Positions 30,926-42,478 of a DNA stretch of 64,000 nucleotides are shown here, piece after piece (positions within the stretch are counted from its first letter, which is position 1; each line of letters opens with the position of its first letter). A program made the translations under genes and the position numbers. Origin of the DNA: Escarpia spicata (taxonomy: Eukaryota; Annelida; Polychaeta; Sabellida; Siboglinidae); assembly GCA_963995525.1 (NCBI GenBank), contig OZ023205.1, forward strand, positions 43,347,618-43,411,617, read 5' to 3'. A model generated the notes under the pieces. It was not told the origin of the DNA and did no database searches. It worked only from the letters and a program-made list of their open reading frames with translations.

Positions 30926-31050
30926 AACTAAAACACCCCTTCCCGCCACTGGACAGTTAAAACCCTCCTGTTACTATAAATAGATGGGGGCACAGTTAGC
31001 CACCCCTTCTTTGTTGAATAATTTTTCCTCTGGGAAGTGGTTCTGACTTG
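30926..31050 (+). repeat. dispersed repeat F, copy 2
   Basis: Better preserved than copy 1 at its left end: AAAACACCCCTTCCCGCCAC and GGACAGTTAAAACCCTCCTG, then CACCCCTTCTTTGTTGAATA and TTTCCTCTGGGAAGTGGTTC. Confidence 0.5.
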
Positions 31051-31812
31051 TTCAGGTGTCTATCAAAGAGATCTAAGCATATGCAAATGAGGGGTGCCTG
31101 GGGAACCACCCCTGGACACCTGTCTTGATTAGAACCCCTGCCCCAGTAACAGTAGTCATCAGGGCGGTTACATCATGTTACATCACCTTACATGCACAAC
31201 AAAAGGCAGGTGCTTCAGTCCACGCCCCTCCCCTTTCTTTCTGCTAATCAACACTCTGATTCCAGCTCTGTTTAACCCCCTAATAAGCCAACCCAACACT
31301 TGTGTGGCGGACCTCTTCAAAGGCCCTGTGGGCATTTCTAAGATGGGACTACTCCTCAACTTGTGCCCCTGGGTTGAGTGGGAAAAACAACTCGGCACTG
31401 AAAAAGATCAAGAAATCCAAATTGGCTATCATCAAGTTCAAAGAACGCATGAACAGTGAGGGAGCTTTAGACTGGGCTCAGTCACAATATATATAATTTC
31501 TAATCAAAGTTTACGGCCCTAATATACAGTATGCATGAATGCAGAAAACATTACATTAATGTGCAATCTGCAATATGACTGCAATGCAACAATTTAATGT
31601 TCACCTGTATACAATGATAACATACACAATGGAAGGAAGAGGATGAGCTAAATCAACCAGGATTTGTAGGTTATGCAATGAGAAAGATAACATTAGAACA
31701 TCAAGAAAGAGCAACAAGAAAGAGAAAACTAGTTCTAACATCTTGTAAGAGGAAGACATATTGAGGATGATAGAAGCAAAGGTCTGCAGAGAATTACCAT
31801 CCATGGTAATTA
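31051..31812. other. unique non-coding DNA
   Basis: Two overlapping plus frames (31175-31459, 94 codons; 31302-31496, 64 codons) compete; neither shows a known domain. Confidence 0.35.
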
Positions 31813-32367
31813 CTCTGCCAGCTTGGCTAGGGAGGAGCTCTGCCAGCTTGGCTAGGGAGGAGCTCTGTCAGCTTGGCTAGGGAGGAGCTCTGTCAGCTTG
31901 GCTAGGGGGGAGCTCTGCCAGCTTGGCTAGGGGGGAGCTCTGCCAGCTTGGCTAGGGAGGAGCTCTGTCAGCTTGGCTAGGGGGGAGCTCTGTCAGCTTG
32001 GCTAGGGGGGAGCTCTGCCAGCTTGGCTAGGGGGGAGCTCTGTCAGCTTGGCTAGGGAGGAGCTCTGTCAGCTTGGCTAGGGAGGAGCTCTGTCAGCTTG
32101 GCTAGGGAGGAGCTCTGGCAGCTTGGCTAGGGAGGAGCTCTGCCAGCTTGGCTAGGGGGGAGCTCTGCCAGCTTGGCTAGGGGGGAGCTCTGTCAGCTTG
32201 GCTAGGGGGGAGCTCTGTCAGCTTGGCTAGGGGGGAGCTCTGTCAGCTTGGCTAGGGAGGAGCTCTGTCAGCTTGGCTAGGGAGGAGCTCTGTCAGCTTG
32301 GCTAGGGGGGAGCTCTGTCAGCTTGGCTAGGGGGGAGCTCTGTCAGCTTGGCTAGGGAGGAGCTCTG
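31813..32367. repeat. 25-bp minisatellite, about 22 units
   Basis: Units read CTCTGYCAGCTTGGCTAGGG then RGGAG, with two diagnostic variable sites (C/T and A/G) whose combinations shuffle along the array. Each unit joint forms GAGCTC, a SacI palindrome. The length is not a codon multiple and stops are frequent. Confidence 0.94.
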
Positions 32368-33104
32368 CAGAACTGTCAAGAACTGTAAGAAGACACCTGT
32401 GTTTGTGGACACACAAGGTCATCATGACCTTGGCCTGCAGCACACTTGGCAACTGATGATTATCTATCAACGAAAATAAATTACTCTATTAAAACAATGG
32501 TGTACCGGTATCCCATTACTGTAATTATAACAAGAATAATTAGACAATCTTACTTTGACGGCCTGTCATAGTATTACGTTATCTCACCCCTAAATCTACC
32601 GTGTGCTAAACATTTTCATATGAATGTTAAATTTAATTTTTTTTAAACATTCTTGACAAATTAAAGTTTGTGTTTTAAAACATCAAAATTTTTTGACAAT
32701 GCCTGTGTGCTGTGTCCATCATATTAACCCACTGTGTTTCTACTGAGAGCTACAGTTGCTTACTGTATGTAGCACACTTACATGTATGTAATCATTGTCC
32801 TTTTTCAGTGCTGAGTACAATTACTATGTAATTAGTGGATGTGTTAATTAGAGTAGTCCAATTAATGAGTGCCACTGCTCTGGCTGAGCCCCTGCCCCCC
32901 ACACAGCCAGCCACAACAAAAAGGCATTGTAAAGTCAACTCAGTAATTACACAGCAAAGGCAGTGGACTGGGAAGAGAATATTCCCCAGCCCTGCTACTG
33001 GGAGCTTTCTCCCACTCATTGAATCTACCTTCCCTTCCTTCTCAAGTATGAAATACAAGGATAGGGTTTTTTCCATTTTAATGGGAAGTTGTCTATTCCG
33101 TTAG
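32368..33104. other. unique DNA
   Basis: A 94-codon minus frame and an 89-codon plus frame overlap at 32792-33104 without recognisable content. 32630-32700 is poor in G and C. Confidence 0.35.
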
Positions 33105-33165
33105 GTACTGTTTATAAAACTGTTGAATGTTTTGTTTACAACTAAAAATTCAAAGGTGTAATTGA
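33105..33165 (+). repeat. dispersed repeat D, partial copy
   Basis: Only the first half of the family is recognisable: TGTTTATAAAACTGTTGAAT then GTTTTGTTTACAACTAAAAA. Confidence 0.4.
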
Positions 33166-33195
33166 TGAATATAATTATTCTTGAGCGACAGCAAA

Positions 33196-33643
33196 GAGAG
33201 AATAGAGCACTGTAGTGCCTCAGACATCTAAACACCACTGTGTAAGCAACAACACCAAAGAGAGAATGGAGCACTGTAGTGCCTCAGACATCTAAACACC
33301 ACTGTGTAAGCAACAACACCAAAGAGAGAATGGAGCACTGTAGTGCCTCAGACATCTAAACACCACTGTGTAAGCAACAACACCAAAGAGAGAATGGAGC
33401 ACTGTAGTGCCTCAGACATCTAAACACCACTGTGTAAGCAACAACACCAAAGAGAGAATGGAGCACTGTAGTGCCTCAGACATCTAAACACCACTGTGTA
33501 AGCAACAACACCAAAGAGAGAATGGAGAACTGTAGTGCCTCAGACATCTAAACACCACTGTGTAAGCAACAACACCAAAGAGAGAATGGAGCACTGTAGT
33601 GCCTCAGACATCTAAACACCACTGTGTAAGCAACAACACCAGA
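33196..33643. repeat. 64-bp tandem repeat, 7 units
   Basis: Seven nearly perfect 64-bp units, each holding GCACTGTAGTGCCTCAGACA and CACCACTGTGTAAGCAACAA. GCACT and AGTGC form a small hairpin in every unit. One unit has GAGAACTG in place of GAGCACTG. The near-identity implies recent expansion. Confidence 0.95.
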
Positions 33644-34211
33644 CGGTGGCCTTATCCAATATGCAGTGCTATGATATGTCACCCCCTCATCCTCTCTAGG
33701 CAACCCTTATAATTATAAACAAGCCCAATGTGTTACTTCTGACAGGCGTTATGTAATCGGCAACTTATCACTATGATGTTAGGCCAAGCAACTGTAACTT
33801 AACAAATAACTTAAAATTAGCACAAAAACTCCGTGATAAAAAGAAAATCTGAAGAGACAGGTAGACTATGCTACAACACTGCCATGATGTGTACAGAGAT
33901 CGCAAACACAGCAAATGCTGCCACTGAAACAAACTATAAACAATTGTAATTCAGCACAAAGTTAAAAAACAATAACTCCACAAGAATCAATAATTTCCTG
34001 CATGAGTTACAAAGCTAGACTTTTTCTAAAAGGCATTTCTCATTTACAGTGTCACGCATGCGATCGTATCGATATTACAATAATGCATTTACTGGATCTG
34101 CACAATTAAAAGAAAGTGGGGTCAAAAATGTTTTCCTGGCAGTTCAACCACCTTCCCATGTGTTAACAGCATGTATTTCTTAAACTGTTCATGCACCATA
34201 TATTTGAACAA
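33644..34211. other. unique DNA
   Basis: No frame and no repeat recognised. Confidence 0.35.
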
Positions 34212-34212
34212 C

Positions 34213-34480
34213 CATGAACATGATATGTGGTGGACTTAATGAATTGAAACATCTTTAAAACCTGGTCGTTTAATAATTGAGAGAGTCGCTGTCAAGACCG
34301 TGTTTCTAATCCCCCTCGACACCCACTCTAAGACATGGAAATAGACAAAATGTGTGAATTTCACGAAACCAAAGGTCAAAACGACCCTTGGATTATGTAG
34401 CATTTGGAAATGATAAGGCAGAAGGGTTGAACTTGTGGTACTGAGATGACCTGATTGCACGGGAATCTGCATCTGTATGA
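34213..34480 (+). repeat. large inverted repeat, left arm
   Basis: About 270 bp, including ACATCTTTAAAACCTGGTCG, ACCAAAGGTCAAAACGACCC and GATTGCACGGGAATCTGCAT, is present as reverse complement at 36883-37278. The arms are about 2.4 kb apart and roughly 80-85% alike by eye. Confidence 0.8.
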
Positions 34481-34499
34481 GACAGTGATCAGTGTTTCA

Positions 34500-34700
34500 G
34501 ATGATCAACCAAGAGATTCCGTTGTCGCGCTTACATTTATCCGGGCATTAAATAATATCCGGGTGACGTTTCTGCGCGTGCGCGTATCTACTATCTAGAG
34601 GAACGCTCAAACATCAAAACCTGATCAGACATGCGCACGGATTGGAATGGCATAGGACGCAGGATCTTGCATCCCGTAAACCCCTATCATATATCATTCT
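34500..34700. promoter_or_regulatory. CpG-rich patch with NRF1-like site
   Basis: CG dinucleotides cluster here. TGCGCGTGCGCG at 34573-34584 is, on the minus strand, an exact match to the NRF1 consensus YGCGCAYGCGCR. A TGACGT half-CRE lies just upstream (34564-34569) and another CATGCGCA at 34630. This could be a small promoter or enhancer. No transcript start is demonstrable. Confidence 0.3.
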
Positions 34701-34852
34701 TATACTGTTGCATGTCGTGTAACCATCATGCTACGGAACATGCTTCAAATCCTACAATTCTTTCACAAGAAAATCTACATCAGAGATGCTCCAGGTCATG
34801 TTGTCAAAAAAAGACTTGACAATTGACACACAGCCAGCCAGTGTGCAGAAAT

Positions 34853-34996
34853 GTAACCCTGTGGACAACTACCATAGTAACCCTAAGGACAACTACCATA
34901 GTAACCCTAAGGACAATTACCATTGTAACCCTAAGGACAACTACCATTGAAACTCTAAGGACAACAACCATTGTAACCCAACAGATAACTACCATA
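34853..34996. repeat. 24-bp tandem repeat, 6 units
   Basis: Six units of GTAACCCTAAGGACAACTAC followed by CATA. The included AACCCTAA word is telomere-like, but the 24-bp period shows an ordinary minisatellite. Confidence 0.9.
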
Positions 34997-36882
34997 ACAG
35001 TCGGTGTCTACACATATGCCTATTTCCCTGTAAACAAATGTTTGGGGGAGAACAAAATTACAAAGTTGGTGGACCATCTAAAACTCACTGGCTCTTCATG
35101 CCTATGTCATAAACCCAGACATGTAATACTGATCCAACCCCAACTAAAGCCCCTTTCACAGGAAGAAGTTAATCTGGAATAAGTGATTACTGTTATGTCG
35201 GGAGAAAACCACTGTGAAGGCGATTTAGTCTGGATTAGTTATTCTGCTCAAATACATGAGTTAGTGTTTTGGGAGGAAAATTATCTCAGCATTACTGCAC
35301 TGTGGAAAGGAGAAGGTTCTTAGTTTGACGATAGATAGCACGGTGCATCACTTGCCACTCAACCTATCGCCAAACTTGAGCCACCGAAACTAAATTAGAA
35401 ACTGTGTAAATACGGCCATAAAGAGGCAATACACATACTGATCAGTAGGTTCCATTGTGAAAAGTGATTCCACACGAGAAATGCCCACGTTCTACAATCG
35501 CATGATTATACAACTCCACCATCTAGCAACTGTACTTGTTGAATCTGGCAGATACTCAGCTAGTTTATTATTCTGAAACAACTTTTCAGTGTGAAACAGT
35601 AAAATTCCTTTCACTATTTCAGATTAGTTCATTTTCACTGTGAAACAGTAACATTCCTCTCTCTCTCTATTTCAGATTAGTTCATCCGAAACAACTGCCT
35701 ATGAAAAGGGCTTTAGACAGAATGTTGTAGGTACCCAGTGGGGTCAGGCTGCAACTCTACAACTCCAAAGCAGTAGATGACTCTATAATCAATCAACAAA
35801 TCAACATCCACACCAACAGCACCCCTGACAACCCAGATGGGGGACATGAATAAAACATGTCCCCCCGAATGACCCTAATGCACCAAAACTGGCACATAAT
35901 ATTTACACCACCAGAAACACCATCAAAGTGCACAAAGTCAGTTTCATGTCATCAAGGACAATGCGAATGATGCAAAGCTCGGCTCTGTATGCAAATTTAC
36001 TGAGTGCACTTCCTTTGCGAAGCTCGCCACTTGGTCTGTCGAGCTATAAATCCATGGGCGAGTCACAGCTTCGCCACAGTCGCTGCTGATACAACATTCA
36101 CGGTGAGGACACTGGCAAGAACATAAATAAAACAACGATGTCACGATTTTTTATCACAAAACTGAAAAAACTGTGTTCTTGGAAGTACGTATCAATCAGC
36201 AGAACGGTTGTGTAACCCAGGGTCGTGGAATGGTGAAATATCAACAAATGTAACGTAATTCAATATTTGAAACAAATGTCACTATTTAGTAGCACAGTAA
36301 AATGATTTCGCGATGATGATCATGCCACGTTTACCGCATGATTTTCAATGGGCCATCAGGGAAGCACATACCCAGGTGGGTACACTCTTACAACCAGAGT
36401 TACATAGCTTTCAAATAAGATACAATTCACAACAAAACACAATATTAAACAAATAAGAATTCATAATAAATAAATAAATAAATGTCATTACACTGTTAAC
36501 AAACTATTCCAAAAACTATATTTATTATCTTTGTATCTGACTGGTTTCACTATCTCATAAAATGACCATTTGCAAATTGTTCTTGGCCGCATTTGGTTTC
36601 TTAGGTGAAACTGTAAATTAACTCTATCGAAATCACATCAATTTGTGAAGGAATATAACATTGCATAACATTTTAAAGGGTCGATTAAATCTTGCTTAAG
36701 TGCAGTGCAAAATGTCTTAAATTTAAAAAAATGTCTCCTCTGTGCTTTCATATGGGGGAAACTGGAAAAGGAATTCTGTGACGTTGGATGATACACACAT
36801 ATATGTGCAAAATACACCAGGAAGATCTCCACAACTGACGATATAGTGAGCACTAACCAACAACATATTTGTGCATCTAGTA
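34997..36882. other. mostly unique DNA
   Basis: 35588-35690 holds two copies of a roughly 60-bp segment (GTGAAACAGTAAAATTCC to TTTCAGATTAGTTCA), the second with a CT expansion. 35940-36110 is CpG-richer and includes an octamer ATGCAAAT (35989). The 82-codon minus frame at 36638-36886 is unrecognised. Confidence 0.4.
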
Positions 36883-37274
36883 TCATACAGATACAGATTC
36901 CCGTGCAATCAGGTCATCTCAGTACCACAAGTTCAACCCTTCTGCCTTACGATGTCCAAATGCAACATAATCCAAGTGTCGTTTTGAACTTTGGTTTCGT
37001 GAAATTCACACACTATTTACACTGACTAGGTATAGTTGATGTCAACAAGTTTTCATATTCGTATTAAGTTTATTTGTATTAAATAAATACTGCACTGACG
37101 TCAACTAATAGAAACAAAATCAGTTTCCTATTTCCACATCTTAGAGTGGGTGACGAGGGAGATTAGAAACATGGTCCATGTATGAAAAGCCTTGACAGTG
37201 ACTCTCTCAATTATTAAACGACCAGGTTTTAAAGATGTTTCCGTAATTCACTGAGTCCGTCACATATTATGTTC

Positions 37275-37278
<4 letters not shown>
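36883..37278 (-). repeat. large inverted repeat, right arm
   Basis: Reverse complement of 34213-34480, but interrupted by roughly 110 extra bases after CACACTA (about 37013-37125). Those extra bases include their own short inverted repeat: TAGTTGATGTCA at 37033-37044 and TGACGTCAACTA at 37096-37107. The outer end runs straight into the GA satellite of repeat R copy 2. Confidence 0.8.
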
Positions 37279-37310
<32 letters not shown>

Positions 37311-37603
37311 GAGAGGAGAGGAGAGGAGAGGAGAGGAGAGGAGAGGAGAGCAGAGCAGAGCAGAGACAGGGAGAGGAGAGGAGAGGGAGCCAAACCACTT
37401 TTACCATCTTCACAGATTTTAACTGGGCCAGTAAAATAATTTAATACTTTCTCTGACGATTTCATGAAAACAAAATAAGACATTTGCACAAATAAGTCAG
37501 CACATCATAGTTGATAGTATAGATTTTATTTTCTGCCAACTGATTCCAAAACAAGACATGCTAAAACCTGAATTACGGGTGCAGTTTTAAGATAGTAACT
37601 CTT
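37279..37603 (-). repeat. dispersed repeat R, copy 2
   Basis: GA, GGAGA and GAGCA satellite (37279-37385) followed by a segment of about 217 bp differing from copy 1 (12252-12470) at only three positions. Both copies have the same orientation and the same abrupt AGTAACTCTT border, 25.1 kb apart. The satellites differ in length and block order, as slippage would produce. Confidence 0.75.
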
Positions 37604-38227
37604 CAGTATAACTTAACTACCGGCCAGATGTGAAAATATTTCATAGTGGCGCTAAGCATAGTCATTCTACTAATTACATTCTTGGTAGTGTTTAAAATAA
37701 ATACAAAATTGTACGTTAGCCAGCTTCCCATGCTAGCATGAGTTATACCTTTCTGCACTGGCAGAAAAAAGCGAGAAAGGCCGTTGATTGCTCTAGGCAG
37801 TTTTCTGTGTGACCACAGGCAGAGAAGGAGACGCATTAAGAATGGATGTGACAGATTGAGGACCCGAGGCGGTCATGTGACCTCGACAGATGTGTGAGAC
37901 ACAGGCAGCGAGATGGTTACATCATTGTTTCTCTCTCACCCGCCTGTCTCTTTCTCTTCTGTTGATGTTTTCACTTTACCAGCATCCCGCGTGTCAACAC
38001 AGTTTGTGTCTCGAGGAGTGTGCGTCTTCACACATCCCTAATGACAACTGCGGGAGACAGATTGGTAATCCCAGCGCACACGCAGGGATGTGTGGCACGA
38101 TTATGACTGCGACTTAGACTCTGCTGACTGTGTTAATCATCCCGTTGAGTCGGCTGATGCACAGGGCATGTGGACCCGACAGGTGTGGTACACGTGCGCG
38201 TGCATGCGTACATGTGCATGCATGCAC

Positions 38228-38230
<3 letters not shown>
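37604..38230. other. unique DNA
   Basis: Short frames of 75-77 codons only; none recognised. Confidence 0.35.
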
Positions 38231-38298
<68 letters not shown>

Positions 38299-38340
38299 GG
38301 GGGGGGTTTGTCGTGTGTGTGTGTATATATGTGTGTGGTG
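38231..38340. repeat. (TG)n microsatellite with G-run
   Basis: About 32 TG dinucleotides end in 11 consecutive G (38296-38306), then degenerate TG continues to about 38450. Several overlapping His/Thr- and Cys/Val-repeat frames come from this tract and are not genes. Confidence 0.95.
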
Positions 38341-38723
38341 TGTGTATACGTGCATGCATGCGTACATGTTCATGGGTGTTATGTGTGTGAGTCACTATGT
38401 CTTCATGTATGTGATGTATGGTGTTTATGTATATGTGTGCGTGCGCAAGTGCGCGTGTGCATCTGTGTACAGAGTGACAACTAACCACAAAGACTAGTGC
38501 CGAGTGGACAAACTGACCACTGTCCATACTGAGAAGGAAGTGGATTATCCCCCAAGCAACAGCAGCTTACTGCAGACAGGATGCGGGACACACAGCAGAC
38601 AAAGACCCTTCAAGTGAGGCGAAATGAAAACACCACAAGACACAGGCTTAGGCGACAGAATACAAACAAGGGACACGGTGGACAGATAGGGACAGATGGA
38701 CAGGGAGAATGGAATGAAACAAT

Positions 38724-39180
38724 ATGGACATGGATGGACAGGTGGATGGCAGGATGGATGGCAGGATGGCAGGATGGATGGATGGATGGATGGATGGATG
38801 GCTGGATGGCTGGCTGGACGGACAGACGGTTGGATGGATGGCTGGATGGACAGACAGATGGATGGCTGGATAGATGGCTGGATGGACAGACAGACGGATG
38901 GCTGGATGGATGGATGGACAGACAGATGGATGGCTGGATGGACAGACATACGGATGGGTGGATGGATGGATGGATGGATGGTTGGCTTGATGGCTGGATG
39001 GATGGACGGATGGACGGATGGACGGACAGCTGGATGGAGGGAGGGATGGTTGGCTGGATGGCTGGATGGCAGGATTGATGGCTGGATGGACGGACGGATG
39101 GCCGGATGGATGGATGGATGGATGGATGGACGGACGGATGGATGGATGGATGGATGGATACAGACGGACGGACGGACGGA
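38724..39180. repeat. GGAT/GGAC tetranucleotide satellite
   Basis: About 450 bp of GGAT, GGAC, GGCT and AGAC tetranucleotides. Frames of 134-196 codons on both strands (Trp-Met-Asp-Gly or His-Pro-Ser-Ile repeats) are by-products. It stops about 50 bp before the LINE remnant. Confidence 0.93.
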
Positions 39181-39232
39181 CTTGGGCTTGTTAAATACAA
39201 TTCAAAATATTTATTCTAGTCTTAAGAACATT

Positions 39233-39322
39233 ACAATACAAGATTTAACAAGATTGCCACCCAGATAATTAACTCTAGGTGGTAGGTGGACAAGGAAGAG
39301 TCCGACCCTTTTATCTATGTGT
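39233..39322 (-). mobile_element. young LINE, 90-bp 3' remnant (copy 2)
   Basis: Corresponds to the 3' UTR of the element at 20009-22900 starting at the ACACATAGATAAAA stop-codon zone, with a 16-bp internal gap where the other copy has TCGAAAAGCCAAGGGC. The terminal stem-loop (39256-39283) and tail repeat CAAGATTTAACAAGATT are kept. This is an extreme 5' truncation, as expected when target-primed reverse transcription aborts early. Confidence 0.8.
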
Positions 39323-40739
39323 AAAATACTAAATATAAAAACCAAGGAACGGACCAGCTCCCTTCAACACAGCCAATAGGAAACTAAAATGTGATCTGTC
39401 CCCTCCAGCCAGATTCTCTGGCCATCAGAGAAGCCATCTTATGCAAAGAGTTCCTTCTCAACAAGCCAGGCCACACACTAATTGGCTGTCTCACAAGCTG
39501 ACAGGTCCAGGACAGAGTGACAGACACAGCCACACTCCCAGTTGTACTATGTCCCAGAAACATGGACCTGTTGCTAAATTACACTTCTTAATTGGCCAAA
39601 TCAAGCAGGAAGACAACAGCATGTTCTCCTAATCCAGTCGGTTGCTATGGTAACAGTGGGATTATGTTAATATATTCCAGCAACTTCTACTACTAATTTT
39701 TTGAATTAGCATCACAGAGACCGCACATTTACATACAGTAATTAATATTTCCCATGCACCTTGATTGAATAAATTACAATTAGTCACATCAGGCCAGCTT
39801 ATAGGCCTACATGTATATCATTTAAGGAGTATTGGTCATGCATCTAGGAAATCAAAATACAAATATTATATATTGCAGAAACATCATAAAAATACAAAAA
39901 TAGTTGTAACTATCTAGCCATGTGACTGGTATAAGCGCGCAACTTCTGCAAAAACACTGATCTATAATTATTGTTGCTGTTGGTTGTCATTATCTCAAGA
40001 AACGTCACACTGTCACATCAACAAAATGGCTTGAGTCACTATGGGTGTGTCACATGACAGTGGTCATGTGACACCATTCCACTGATGACTGTGATGCAGT
40101 CGAAACATTAGAGTTTCTTGAGACATAATATCAGCCAAGAAACCTGAATGCTGTTACGTCAAATGCAAAGACTGTTGCAGTTTCTGTGCGTAACCAGTTC
40201 TACAGACACTACCAGTCACCCTTCCTACACCTCACTAGAATGTTGTTTAAATTCACTGAGCTCTGCGTGAAACCTGGTTTGAGAATTAAAACCCGTGTTT
40301 AAGGGATAACAAAGTTCCCCGCCCAGCCTAGCCATGTACATGGGGTACCTAGCCAGGTGTGAGTACCTCTACAATATAAATGTTGGTCTCATACCCCCCA
40401 CCAATACATCTCGTGGGCCATGAGATTAGCATGCTCCAAAACTGCTATTAATTTTAGTGTCAATTTGCATTGATATATGATTCACTGGCTATGTGGCGCC
40501 ACTGTACAAATTTATTTCCCCCACAATATGAAGTGACAACCAAACCACCCCCACCCCCTACATAATGTTTTAACACATATGTTTGGGTCTTTGCTATTGC
40601 TAACTTATGCGACGACCCCTAAGATGATTGTGAAAAATACTATGATTTGAAGTGAGATCATCGGTTCCATTTCAGATTAATAAGCTTGGGAACTGGCCAA
40701 CTTCAAATAACAAGCGCCAATGAGGCAAATAAACAAAAA
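39323..40739. other. unique DNA
   Basis: Non-coding. The 63-codon frame at 39441-39632 is unrecognised. Confidence 0.35.
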
Positions 40740-40870
40740 GTGAAAAAACAACTGTTTAAAATGTCACTGTTTTGTTTACAATTTGATCATTTCGGCTGTG
40801 CGACATTCACATTGTGAACCTTGTTTTGTGCTTATCAAACGCATTTTGGCAGGTACTAAAGTTTACACCT
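40740..40870 (+). repeat. dispersed repeat D, copy 4
   Basis: Shares CTGTTTTGTTTACAATTTGA, TTTCGGCTGTGCGACATTCA, ATTGTGAACCTTGTTTTGTG and TATCAAACGCATTTTGGCAG with copies 1 and 2 in the same order. Confidence 0.55.
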
Positions 40871-42005
40871 CTAACACATGTATTCTCATATTAAACTATC
40901 ACTGTCTATCAGGCACAAACAACCTACAACCATAAACATGACAACAGGTTGGGGGCATAAAGTCAGTAGTGACACCACAGTCAAACAAAATGTCATAAAG
41001 ATGTCATGAAGATGTCACAAAGGTGTAATTGGTGAGTGAGGAAAAGACAAACTAATGTGTAAGGAGAGGTGTAACGTTGCATCACCAAGCAGTCTTTGGA
41101 AATCTCTCGTAAACTACCCTTTCTCCTGTGCAGAAATCCACATACAGAACCATTGTTGGGTTGATAATTTAAGTTATTAGACTAGTTTTTTCCTCCAGTT
41201 TAACTGTAAGTCATGCATATCAACTTATTGTTGCATGTCTATTTTTACAACCCAAGTTTTAAACTAATCTTGCCTCTAGTTTGTTTTATAACCTACAATT
41301 TGTACATTTTCTTGCTGCCCGACAATTCTTATAATCCAAGTTTTAAAGTTATTCATCCCTTCAGTTTATTTTACAACCAAAGTTTCTCAACAATTCCTGC
41401 ACTAAGTCTATTTTTACCCACACCAACTGGCCAACCCAGATCACTGACCAAAACCAAGAACATTCAATCATAGACAACATTACACAACATGTATGATTAA
41501 AACTCTACAATGCTAATTAACTACAGGTAATGGCTATCATTACCACTTTACCTTGGTGCTGGGACTTGATGGAAGAAATCAATTAGACCACAATGTCCCC
41601 AGGCCAATGCAACCCCCCCATGGTGACTATATCAACTTTACTGCAGTCAGGGTTGAATACAACCATCTCTCTTTTCTCATCTTCACAGTATTGCAATGTT
41701 ACATAAGAACTGGAGTCAGCAGTTTGTAGGCAACTCAAAGCAAGTCAACCATGACTGCAGTAGGGAAGATTAATTGGCCACAGAGTTGGTGAGATTTAAC
41801 AATCCCTGACTATCAAGTATACATTCAAATGTATGATAAAATGTATGATATACTAGGAATTAGCGTTTGCACTGAAGTTGTGTTTGGGGTGATGTCATGC
41901 AGTTTGCGTACCTTGAAAATGGTTTTATTATATATCAGTGCAAAAATAGAGTGACTGTAGCAAATGACATCTTGGAATGATACAACGAACTATTTAGTGT
42001 GCAGG
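40871..42005. other. unique DNA with weak duplication
   Basis: 41220-41400 shows three loose copies of TTTTACAACCCAAGTTTTAA-like text. The 86-codon plus frame there has no recognised motif. Confidence 0.35.
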
Positions 42006-42478
42006 TCTGTGTGTGTGTGCGTGCGTGCGTGCATGCGTGCGTGCGTGCGTGCGTGCGTGCCTGTGTGCGTGTGCATGCATGCACGTGTATACGTGTGTGT
42101 ATGGATGCATGTGTGCCTATGTATGAATACACATTTGCATGAGTGTGTATACATGTGAGTTTGTCCATGTGTGTGAGTGAATGTGTGTGTGTACATGCAT
42201 GTGTGTGTGTACATGCATGTGTGTGTGTACATGCATGTGTGTGTGTACATGCATGTGTGTGTGTACATGCATGTGTGTTTGTGTGTGAGTGAATGTGTGT
42301 GTGTACATGCATGTGTGTATGTACATGCATGTGTGTTTGTGTGTGAGTGAATGTGTGTGTGTACATGCATGTGTGTGTGTACATGCATGTGTGTGTGTAC
42401 ATGCATGTGTGTATGTACATGCATGTGTGTTTGTGTGTGAGTGAATGTGTGTGTGTACATGCATGTGTGTGCATGTAC
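42006..42478. repeat. GT/GCGT satellite with 18-bp palindromic units
   Basis: (TG)n then (GCGT)n (42019-42060) lead into an array of GTGTGTGTACATGCATGT (18 bp) at 42181-42478. Each unit holds the 10-bp perfect palindrome ACATGCATGT. A spacer word TGTTTGTGTGTGAGTGAATG recurs at about 42275, 42332 and 42428, forming a higher-order pattern. The His-Thr-Cys-rich frames on the minus strand are artefacts. Confidence 0.92.

Noticed and set aside
33196..33643. Regular repeats suggesting a CRISPR array
   Set aside because: The units are contiguous without unique spacers, and the DNA is clearly animal.
34853..34996. Telomeric repeat, because of AACCCTAA
   Set aside because: The period is 24 bp, not 6, and the word occurs once per unit.
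35660..35690. Splice acceptor (CT tract followed by ATTTCAG)
   Set aside because: The CT tract is a local expansion within a 60-bp duplication; no downstream coding frame or donor site was found.
36595..36886. LINE-like reading on the minus strand (FDRVNLQFHLRN)
   Set aside because: The resemblance is too weak and no order of LINE motifs could be established.
38581..39268. Trp/Met/Asp-rich and Ser/His/Pro-rich frames
   Set aside because: Pure products of the GGAT/GGAC satellite.
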